This document shows positions 1 through 12,255 of a stretch of DNA of 64,000 bases, one piece after another. The notes under the pieces are model-generated. The model was not told the origin of the DNA, ran no database searches, and was given only the letters and a program-made list of their open reading frames with translations. The stretch's first letter is position 1, and each line of letters begins with the position of its first letter. Source of the stretch: Galaxea fascicularis (Eukaryota > Cnidaria > Anthozoa > Scleractinia > Euphylliidae); assembly GCA_948470475.1 (NCBI GenBank), contig OX419338.1, positions 31,591,882-31,655,881 on the forward strand. The letters are read 5' to 3'. A program made the position numbers and the translations under genes.

Positions 1-569
1 ACACAACGATGACGTCAAACATGACAAGGACTACGCAACGAGCCGCAAGCGAGTGGCGCGACTGCTTTCTTATCACGTTTTGACGTCCTCCGTGAGTATA
101 CAAGGACTGACAAATGGAATGAATGAATGAATTGCCTTTTTTCAGGTTTTTTGACTCATAACGTCATTTGTGCGTCTAAACTTAAATTGCAAACTCGCCT
201 ACAATAGAATCGGGAGGTTTACACAGTACAAAGCGCCTAAAGAACGATAAACTCGTGATAAACTTTGAAAAATGCAACTCAGCAAGCACATAAAACGGAA
301 TTAGAAACAGCATGGGTTGACAGCATAGAACGAGCACCTGCTCAATCGGTCAGGCATTCTCATGATAACAGGCACAGTTCGCACCATCAGTGCGCGCGAG
401 AGCTTTTAAAAACTCCGGGAAGACACGTTTATAGAGCTGTTTGTTTTTGCAAGCGATTCCTGGTTCGATTTCAAGTGCCATCACCATGTCGGCCGTTTGT
501 GTATAAGCTATATCAGAAAGATATGATCAAGAATCGGTCGTGTCATGTTTATTTCAGTGGTGCACTTAC

Positions 570-3500
570 TTTCTGTTGGGACGACCACTGACACGCAGCC
601 CGCGGGCGACCACATGTAAAGCTTGTTATTTCCAGTGCAGATGGCCAGGCGAGGTTGCTTGGGGTCCCACTGAAAGGCTACAAACCAAAGCGAAATAGAT
701 GATTTTTTTTATTTTATTTTTAAAGCTCTATTTAAACACAGTATCAACGCATATACACAAATAAAATATGCCCTTACATTAGGTTATACGAGCAGACCGA
801 CGTTAGACTTCACTGAGAAAATAGTTATTTCTTATGAACCAGCGGATGTTATTACTGGACGCAATTACATGTCAAACAACCTGAAATTATGTCCGGTGTA
901 CGGCCTCAAACGAAACCCCTGGGATTTGGATGTTTAGTAAGCGGAGAGAAATCAGTGAGCAACACCAACCTCTAACGGTGTTGGACTGCAATAACATTGC
1001 TGTAAGACATAGTTTCGTGACATCCCATAACCAGACGGCGTTAGGCATGTTATCTGTTACAAATTTAAATTGAAAGATAAACGGGGTTAAAAAAAATAAT
1101 AATGGGAAAAGCGATCCATGATTTTTACGTAAATACATTTTCAAGCGGGTTAAAGGCAAAAAAAAAAACAAAACAACAACAACAACAACAACAACGTAAT
1201 ACAATAAAAAAAACAATAATCCTCAATGCCTAGGTGTAGGTTTTTTTGGACAACCCGATATCACAGTGTTCCCTGCGGAAGGCAAGAGCGCGTTCTTTTG
1301 ACCATGCTAACTACAGGTTTGCCAATCAATGGGATATACACCTGTAAACCAACCTCGTTCCCAGGGTCTCTCTCTCTGCCTCCCTAGTCGTTGACGAGGA
1401 AGACCCTGGTTGCGGCTGGTCACGTGGCCTAAGATGACAATCTTTACCGCACCGGGGCTAGTTTCCCGACACAGTAAGTCTTGTCATGGGGATACTTTAT
1501 TGCACTGTCACCCCTCCCTTGCAAATGAATTTGAACGGCTCCCAGATTTTGGGAGCCACGAGACCAGCCGCAACCAGGGTCTTTCTCCTCAACGACAAGG
1601 GAGGCAGAGAGAGAGAGAGAGAGACCCTGGGAACGAGGTTGCCTGCAAACCACAAACCTGGGGCGCTTTCTATTTACAGGATCCATCGGGGTGGAAATTT
1701 TAGGTTTAAATATTCAATGCTGCAGCTTGTTCAAATACAAAATGAATAAGCCACAAACTGTACTAGTATTAGTTGGGAAGCTAAGGGGTGTTTACATGAC
1801 ACCGGGGCGACTTTCGCGTCGGGGCGAGTTCACTCCGGTTCCCTCTCATAGCTCTACATTTGTTCACATGATACCACCACAAAATGTCATGGCGGCGCGA
1901 GTCGCCCCGGCGTGAGTTCATCCCGGTTCTCGCACCGGGGCGAGAATTTCACTCCGGTACGAAATTCGCAACGGTATCATGTAAACGCGGTATGACTGTT
2001 CTTTTCATATTCATTGAAGTGTCATCAATTTTACGGCACTTAAAGATTCGCACCCCACTAAACAGGGCTTTATGTAAACAAGGTGTAACTTTTCATCTCG
2101 CCCTGGAATGAAAGTCGCGCCGGTATAATGTAAACACCCCCTAAGAAAGAACAGAAAAAGTGCATTGATTAAGCCGATGGTCCATTATTTCTGAAACGTT
2201 CCAAATGGAATGGTATGCACCATTTGATTTCCAACCAGAATTTCCGGGTTTTCCGTGTAAATGGCAGGCGCCCCTGTTTTCACTGGCCATTCAAGACATA
2301 ACGTTGAGAACTAAAGCCCGCAGTTTAGCCGCGGAAATAACTCCTTTGCAGGAATGTTTTGAAACCGCATTACCCTTAATAACAAGGAAATCTCCTTCAA
2401 AACTTATCTGCTAGCCAAAAGTAAACTCCCTGATGACTTTCAAGTAGAATTTTCAATTTTCCTGGCTTGATATGCAATTTCCTGACCTTGAAAAACAATC
2501 TCTGTTTCCCTGATTTTTCCCTAACCATGGTGATCCTGAACTGGTGCCATTCCGGTTAGAGACATAAGGCACCTTAAGCAACAGACGTCGCCGACCTGAC
2601 GACGGCAACCGGAAACGTGCTGTTTCTTTGGAGACGTCACTGCGCATGCACAACAGGTTGTGACCTGACGTTGTCCTGATGTCGAGAACGTGAGAACGTG
2701 GGGTTTTCCGTCGCGACGAGAACGTGAGTACTTAATCTTTTGGGTTGACCCCTTTTAGCTTACTTTTGTGCTATTTTGATGCCGAACCAAAGTAAAGTTT
2801 GCTTTATGCCTAAAACAATGTTCTGAAGTATTCTTGGACTCATTTTTTTCTACCTGAAAAATTGTTTTTCGCATGTTAAACTAGCCTTCAGCGAAGAGGT
2901 TGCTTTCATTCAACGTAATGCCGCTTAGTATAATTAGTTTTCTTTTCTGATTTTCTCAACGTACAACAGATAGATTGCTATAGCATTAAATAAGATTTAT
3001 TTCATTCTGGTAATCTTCTTCTTGGTATTTCGTTTAACGTAGAGGCTTTTTTAATCGGCTCAGATGAATTTTGTATTCGAACAGTGTTTACGTGTATTTT
3101 GCAATGTTTACAAGCTGACAAACTTCGCGCTGCCAAATTGTCTCCCCTGAGTTTTATTTCTTGTAGATACGAGATTATTACATTCCTTGCAGAAAACGCC
3201 TTTTTCGATACTTGATAAAAATAGCTGGCAAAACTCCTGTCTCATTTGAGCGGCCAATCAATGTGTTGAATGGAAAACGCAGTGAGCTGAGATCTATGCT
3301 GAACATGATAAATTGTGTGTGTAATCTTGGCAGTCTTAAATAAATACATCGGTTTTTTTCTCAATGAGCGGTGATACAGACTTTGGTTAAAAATCACAAT
3401 TAATTACTTTAGCAATACATGTTTTACGTGTAAAATAATTTCGGTTCTTTGCATTTGACATTTTATATTTACGTCGTCAAGAATGGCAAATTCATTTGGG

Positions 3501-4226
3501 TTTATGATTCCCTTGACAAAGGAAACTAAAATTAAATCTCGCGTTTTCTTTAAGCTGGACATAACCTAGGCGAAATGCAAAGTAATCGAAAGCTTGTCAT
3601 GGATTATGAATTTACCACCAACTCCTACGAAAGCTCGCTAGGAGGGGCGTCACGTTTTCGCCCGCTTTGCTTAAGAATGGTAACTTGTTGTCGAGACCGC
3701 AACCTGAAGTCGTTCTAGCCCCAGTTTCTTATCGGTCGTCACGTTGCCGTCGTCAACGAAAACGTCTGTTGCTTAAGGTGCCTATATTCTGCAACCGGAA
3801 TGCCTTTGACGGAAGTTACGTCACACCAATGCTCAGAATAGTCTAGAGCGAGCGACATAACCTGACTTCATGTGCCCTTAAATGGCATGACGGGCCGCGC
3901 ATGATTTCCCGCCAAAACGTTCTCAAACGAACTTGTATTTCGCTCACTGTAAGTAAACCGTATTATCATTCGATGGATATTTTTCCCCCTTTCATTGGCT
4001 AAGAGCCCACCACGTGACCTGCAAATAACTGCCTACAAATAATGATCTGCTCATGCGTAATATCGTCTAAATGCGTTTTTGCTGCACATAATATTCTGCT
4101 CATGCGCAATTGTAACCACGCTAGAATAAATTATTTAACTGAGACGGAAACCAATTGATTTCTGCCAGCAGCGCACGCTTACCGCTTCCCAAAAAAATAC
4201 CAAAACAAACTTGGTGATCGAATGAT

Positions 4227-4257
<31 letters not shown>

Positions 4258-6074
4258 CATCGTGATTTGTCAGTGTCTCGCAGATCAATTATTTGCCTCA
4301 GCCTTCGGGCTTCGGCAAATAATTGATCTGCTTGCCACTGACAAATCACGATATTTTGCTCAACCTCGTCCAATCATTGTTAATTATTCTGTTATCGGTG
4401 GCAGCATGAACGGAGCGCTAGTCAGTTCACTTCTACATGTAGAACGAATGTTCCCCAAAACAACAGGAATAACGGGTTCTCAAACAACACTGTGTGTAAC
4501 TTTAAGTCCTCCTGGAAATTTGAAAGATCATGGTTGTGCCTAAATTATACCCTGCAGAAGGACAGCTTAACATTGCTCTAACATTGCCCTCAATTGCTGT
4601 AAAATTGCTTTAACATTGCTCTGGACAACATTGGCTGTCCTTCTGGAGGGTATGACTTTGGCAAAACGGAAGATCACTTCAGTTTTTTAGCGATCAAAAT
4701 ACACATTTTGTTCAATGTCCCGCCTTTTTTTTCTGCTATGTCTTAAAACTACGTCATATCTCCCGTAAAAATTCCCGTCTCCCGATTCCCGGTAGAACAT
4801 GTATTTTTCTCCCAAAGCACTGGCCTTGTTAGGGTTGTCACCCCCCGTAAGAATACCATCTACATGTATTGCGAGTGCAGTGTGTTTCTATTCGGAATTT
4901 ACTGTGACCGTTTATAGATTATTAATCTCAAGACTCCCTAAAGAGATCAAAAAGCAAACTCAGGACAGTCGAGGTCAATGAAAACCACATAAATAAAACA
5001 ACACACCATTTTTAGTCGCCAGATATCTGTTATCTCGACTAAACGCGACCTGTCCAATCCCCAGTTTGGGATTAGGTTTCTCTGGGTCTGGTTTAACCGA
5101 GGGAACCTGGAAAGGGACAGGCTGTACTTCGTCTAAAACGGAATCAGATAAAAAATAATTTAGAACTTAGAATAAATACTCCCATGAGCTAGAGATTCCT
5201 CTAATACTGGGAAAATCAAATACTCTAATATTAAATATCATTATACATTGGAGAGTGTAAACCTCGCGTTTTGACTGGTCTAGACGCACCAATGGCGTCA
5301 AGAGTCAAAGTTGAATAAAAATGTATAAAACGAATAAATTCCATTTGCCAAAGTGAACGTACTCCGATAACGCATGAAAATGCCGCCCTTCTTCGTTTTT
5401 ACCATGTTTGGACACCATGGGTGCGTTATCAGAACACATACGCATTGCCAAATGGAATCTCTTTGTCAAACAATAAAAATCATAATTATATCAAAGGAGG
5501 AGACAAATACTGGGAGACAAGAAAAAGAAAATGCTTTGCCCAAGTAAAAACCTAAGGAACTTCACTTTACAACTTGCAAGCCTAAAGGCAAGCTCCACAG
5601 AAAGATCAGGTGATGGAGCAAACATTGACCTCTTTCATGAGAATTTAAGATCTTACATTTGCTCTGCACTGTAAATCCTCCAGGCGGCATCATTTCTCCT
5701 CTGAGTAAAGGTGGCTTCATTTCTACTTCTTTGTACACAATCTAACATTTCCGACATAAAAGCAACATTTGGGGGTGAGAGTGTCATCAAATTTCATCAT
5801 CAGACCTCCGATATGAAAGCTTGCACAAATCTTTGCGGCATTTCATAAAAGTTCCAGATAAAAAAAAAATGTTTCTCGTCTGTTTTATAAGCACTTGGGG
5901 ATTTTTAAAAGCACTCAAGAAGCACTCGCGGCTCGTCCTTCTCTTGGTAATGGTACTTCTCTGCTGGTCGTACAAATTCCTATGTGTTTATAAAAAAAAA
6001 CACACACTCATGCACTCAGTATGTTAATGATAATGATGAGGATTTATATAGCGCTTTTATCCAAAGGGCTCAAA

Positions 6075-6110
<36 letters not shown>

Positions 6111-9100
6111 CATCACACCGGGTACTACGTCTCTCTTTCCGATCAGTGTGTGGGTTCTTTAACGTCCCACACCAATACTGTGAGACCTCTGGTTTTATCG
6201 TCCTTGTCCGAGGAGACTAGAAAGTCTAACCATTTGCAGATGTCATTAAGGTAGCACTTTTACTTATTTATTTAAAGACCGTGAGTGTTGGTCCGGCCGG
6301 GGCTTGAACCCCCGACCTTCCGCTCAGCAGTCCGGTGCTCTACCACTGAGCCAACCAAACCTACATTGTTACCGTAACAGCGTTGTTTTAAACACTTCAT
6401 TTTGTTATTTCACAGGTGTACCGGGAACACTGTCCTTACCACAGATGGTGAATCCACTGTGTGTTGATGATGATGTTCCGCTACAATTTTCCATGTCACA
6501 TGGTTCAGCACACGACACTAAAATAAAGCGATATTAGTTGTAAGTTTATGTGTGACTAAGAAGTAGCAATGGCTGAAGTGATGGTGGAGGACTCCTGATG
6601 TCTAATATTCATTGTCAGCTGTGCTGTTTACACCCAAACATCATTGTAAAGTAACGCGCATGAATTAAGGTATAGCAAAAACAAGCAGGAAATGAGAGAA
6701 CAAAAATGACCCTAATGAGACAGCAAGAAGAAATAAAAAGAAACCAATGAAAAAATATAATAATAAACAAAATCATGCAAAGGTACTATCATTATAAGCT
6801 AAGATAATGAGAAAAAAGTGGCAAAACCCCAACAAAGGCAGGCAAAGGCATCAACCTTTGTTGATGTTTACTATTAAATTTCTTTTATGAGCATCCAACA
6901 TTATTATTTATGTTGTTTGATGCTCATACTACAGTATTGGTCAAATTTAGACATAATCCGTACATTTGACCATAGCATTTTATGCAAGTCAACATGCAGC
7001 AAATCCAAATCTTGGTGAAGTGTAGCTCTTTCATCATCAAATGTAAAATCAGAAATTTAGTATTGGACTATAATATAATACTCTTCATCCTTTTGCAGAC
7101 CTACACTGTATGATCTGGCTTTGTTAGGGGGAGAATACATGTAAGTTTTCTCATAATACATGCCCAGTGTACCTTTTCATCATAACTACCGATTGCTAAA
7201 AACTGGCTTGATGGAGACCAACAGACTGACTTTATTCCAAGTGCAAACTCATATGCACTGTATCTTGACAAGCATCGGCCATCCAATGAGTATAGCAGCA
7301 ATTCATACTACAGTAAATATATGAAGCAAAGTTTGACAAACAAATACATATAAGAACACCAAACTTAATAAAAATTAAACTAAGCTCATCTGTATCAACA
7401 CTGTCTTCGTCCTATTACAAAATTATATTATCCCTTTTAGCCCCAAAGTAAATGCAAGACTAAATTCTAAAGCAAGAACTATGAACCATTAGACCACATG
7501 ATATACATGTACAGCGCTGTACCATTTGAAAGAGTGGAGGAGGTTGACCACTGAAAAGACCACGAAGTGTTCAAAGTAAAAAATAAAGAAACCTTTCAAT
7601 TCCTCTTCTGCCTTGTTCATGTAGGGTATACCCCTAAACAATAGCTTAAACTGCAGCTCTCAGAACATTGATTGTTCTCAGATATAACCTTGACCACAAA
7701 AGTACAAAAATAAAAAGTTTCAATAGTGGCAGGGGTGGTAAATCAAGTCTCACAGTGTATATTGGACCTGGGGACATGATTTTACGCCTTAAATGTGCAG
7801 ATCTTTCAATGAATGTTTGGTTGTGAAAATTTCAGAACATTAATAATTGATCAAATATTGAGCGTTTATTGACATTTTGTGCAATATGGCATTATCCAGG
7901 CTTAAAGAGATATGTAGATCAGGAAATGAACCAAAGGAATTTGAAAACAAAGGCAGTGATGATTTTTGGATTTCAGAACTGTATCAGCCCTTGAAATTGC
8001 ATTATTATTCAATCCAAGTAGCATGTTATCCTTAACTACATGTACCAAGTTCTAAAATTTAAATAATACAAATCATTCCTGTATGTCATAATTTTGTAAA
8101 AACCTATATTAATATAAAGAGTCTAAGAAAGCCCCTGACCATACCAGAGGTTTCAATAAGATTTGAAATAGCCGTCTAAGCTTGCTAAAGTAAGCGGCGA
8201 CCTGATTAATTTTTTTAATCATTTTAGTGAAATCTAGACAAAGTAGGCGGCGGTGAGAGGTAAATTCGGACAAACTAGGTGACGATTTTCGCCGGTTGCC
8301 AGCTTCTAATGAAACCCCTGCCATACATAATCATTACATACAGGACTGTACAGTGCAGTATAGTGCAGAAATAAGTGTCCCATGCACACACGAAGGGCAT
8401 ACAGGGTTTTCATGTGTGCACATCTAGAAATAATATGCATGCTTGGTACGTGCAATTGATATCCATGTCTGCCTTTGTTATTCATTGTTATACATGTAAG
8501 TTGGCTTTTTGTTTCATTGTAATTGTTAAACTTATGCAGCTCAAAGGAATGACTGTTCTCAATGAAATGTCTGTATAATTATTTACATGCCATGCACTTA
8601 CATGTACATGTACAATTTTAGTGTCTCATTACATAAAATTAATCATGTACCAATAACTGCAATAGATAAAAACAAAATACTGGTAACTTACTCTCAATAG
8701 AGAATCCCACACACAAAGAACTCTTCCATCAGGTGACCATGCTAAATCAGCAAGATCTTTAGTGTCCACTTCAAAGTGCTGGTAATGACAGATTGAAGGA
8801 ATTAAGGCTGTAAAATGGTAATGCACAAGCTTCACCCAGTTATGGAGATTGCTGAAAGTACATACTGTAAGTACAGTAGTGCATAATTATCATACGTATT
8901 AACTAAAGGCAATTAAAATGAATGCAAAATCCACAACCTAGATTCACAGTATTCATGCACAACTGAACAGACTCTAGAGAAGCTGGCTCCACAAGTAAGT
9001 AACAATTACACAAGCATAGATCAAGTAAATCTCTTTCTCAGTAACACTCTAACTTAGTAGCTGCTGCATGTATGTACATTAATGTACAGTATATGTAATT

Positions 9101-11643
9101 GTATTACTGACTGTCACAGAACCCACTATATGATTTTCATCAGCAATATGTACACTAAGGTGTGTGCCTACCTTTACTAGTTGCCACACAGAGCAAGCAA
9201 ATATGCTGATACAATCTTTGCAATTTCTTCTTTCAGCCAAAGCCATGTACTTCCCATCAGCACTGAAGTCAAGGCCTACATTGTGTATTAGAGAAGGAAA
9301 TTAGGGCTGTGCTTTAGCAACACCCAGTCACCCCTGGCAACTTACATTTGTCTTTAGGCAATCAAGAAATATTAGATTTAGGGTATAGTTTTTGCACCAA
9401 ACATGTATGCTGGATGCCCTAGATTTCAAGGGTTTGGAGATGGCCCTGACTTTGGATTGTTTGTGCTCACACATGGAAGGTGACCTCCTAACAGGGTGTC
9501 CACAAGTGGAGTTTTGACTGCATTTTACTGCTTTACGTGTGACATGAGGGGAGCAGCGTTGGTGCAGTGGTGAGAGTGCTCGCCTTCCACGAATGTGTCC
9601 CGGGTTCGATTCTCAGACTCTGCGTCATAAGTGGGATGGGCTTGTTGGTTCTCTACTCTGCTCTGAGAGGTTTTTCTCTGGGTACTCCAGTTTTCCCCTC
9701 TCTCCAAAAACCATTGTTTGATTTAAGAATTGTAATGAATTTAGAATTGTAAAGATTTTGAATAATATTATTGTAAAGCTTGTTAATGTAAGGCGTACAA
9801 TGTATTTGATCATATTCACATGCTAATTTGTGCCTAATAAGTAATAAATTATTATTTTATAAATTATTATTATTAATTATTACATACCAGCATGAGCATG
9901 TTTAGGATATTTTATGTAACTGACAGACTTGCTGACAAGTGACCATACAGAGATTCTCAGCTGATTAGGGGAAAAGAGCAAAACAAAAGTACAATGTACA
10001 GGTGTCAGAATGTTAATTGATCAAATACTTTATATTATTAGACTTGGTTCTGGTAAGGAATGCTTGGTGGTATTACACATCACACATGGCAAACATTAAC
10101 TTTCAGCAACAAGTCTTGGACTGGCAAGTTTAATACATGTACCAACTTAAAAATAAACATTGCCAGTTGACCTGGTAGTACAGCTGTATGTCTAGAGCAG
10201 GCCATCGAACAGCCACTTAAGAAAAACAAATTATATTACATTCTAATTATTTATTTGATCAACTTATAGGGTGCCCAGACTGCGCTATACAAGGAGACGC
10301 AAATGTTGGCGGGAGGTGCCTTGCAAAAACTTTTAAAACAGTCTCCTTAGTTACATGTAGAAACTTAATGGTCTAGAGCTAGCTTAAAATGTAACAAAAA
10401 AATTAAGCATCAATTTTGTTAAGTACATACAATCATGTACATTGCATTGTCATTAACAAATACATGGTGCATGGCTTTATTACAGACAGCGAGTCATGCT
10501 TGTTTACTGTACAGGATGGAATCGAAATGTGGACCCAGCGAAAACAAAGCAGACAGTATGCCATGAATCACAGGCAAGTAGAGTGACGAATGTTGTTACC
10601 ACGGTTTGATGTCCCCCTGTGTTATTAGAGTCCACATACACTGCCTTTTGGAAAATATTTGTTTTATGTCAAATGATTGCATTTTTACTTTCTTCACCTC
10701 ATGACATTATTTTTTGCAACAGTATAATTTATTCGTAAACTCCCCTATACCAATCAAAACCTGAGGTTTACATTTGCGCACTATCCATTTTACATATTAA
10801 TAAATGTTCATAGTTGTAGTTACCTGAAAATCAGCAGTAGAGAGAATATGCCTTCCATCTGGACTCCACCTCACTGCTGTTAATCCAGCCAGTCCTTCAT
10901 CAATCTTACAAGTCCAATCAGGTTTCTCAAGTGACCATACCTATGGCAGTATACAGCTATTTTTGTAAGTATTCCACTGATTTTTAAAAGAGCTGACAGT
11001 CTGAGGTAATTAAAGTAGGTGGTGACTGCCGGTCAATTGAATGAAAATCTGGACAAAGAAGCAGCATTGAAAGGTAAATTCTTACAATTGAAAGTAGGTG
11101 GTGATTTTCGCCAGTTTCCCGCTTCTACAATGCAATGAAACACCTGGCAACAATCAAATTTTGAAGATTATTTTTTGCTTTTACTCCTTTTTCTGTTCAA
11201 AACGGAGAGAGTTATATTCATTCAAAGGGGATTAACTTTGTATTAATTTAGTGTAAGGATGTCCCAGCGCCCCAATATTTCTTTTGTGAGCTAAGTTAAG
11301 AACTTTGGTTGACAGCCCAGAAAACATTGGTCACACTGTTGCCAGGATCAAATTTACAATTCACGACCCCCCAGAAATGGAATCTTGGTCTTAATTTCCA
11401 CACAACAACTACACCCAAATAAGATTAAGTACCTACTTGAATGATCCCTCGTTTGAACATGGCACAAAGAATATACAAGGAATCTGATGACCACTACAGA
11501 GAAAAATCAAGAGTAAAACATTACTAAATAAGTAATGAGCTCCTAAAATAATAGTATAATATGTTTACATGTAAGTCAATTGTAGCCAATCTCCAAGACC
11601 GAGAGCCATATTCTACTTAATTACTGTTCTCACCAAATTAAAT

Positions 11644-11703
<60 letters not shown>

Positions 11704-12211
11704 TTATGCAATTACATCAACAAGCCTGAAAAAAATTCAGGACTTCAACAGGGTTTGAACCCAATTGACCTGCTCCCAACATCACTGGCTTCATAGCTCA
11801 GTTGGTTAGAGCATCTCACTGGTATTACGTGGTCACGGGTTCAAACCCTGTTGAAGTCCTGAATTTTTTTTTGGCTTCTTTATGCAATTGTATAAATTGC
11901 GTTGACCAGTACGAGGATCAGTTATTTGATTTCATATCCACAGTTCATATCTCATTTATTTCATATACATCATCCACTTTCATCTCTTTCACAGGAACAT
12001 ATCAACCAACAATTGACCTGCTCCCAACATCAGTGGCTTTATAGCTCAGTTAGTTAGAGCATCGCACTGGTATCACAAGGTCACGGGTTCAAATCCTGTT
12101 GAAGTCCTGAATTTTTTTCAGGATTTCTTACGCAATTGCAAAAATTGCATTCATCACTGCAAGGATCAGTCTTCATTTGATTTAATAATAATAATAATAA
12201 TACTGATAATG

Positions 12212-12255
<44 letters not shown>

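Noticed and set aside
1..569. Last exon of WRAP73
   Set aside because: I looked for the expected C-terminal WD block on the minus strand and did not find it; it is probably left of the window.
887..1216. 109-residue minus-strand frame with Val/Phe/Leu-rich start
   Set aside because: Only residues encoded at 970-1053 are the WRAP73 exon. The rest is intron with a translated simple repeat.
11787..12110. tRNA-like sequences GGCTTCATAGCTCAGTTGG...TTGAAGTCC
   Set aside because: The anticodon stems do not pair well and the sequences continue into a shared SINE body, repeated three times. They are SINE heads and not tRNA genes.
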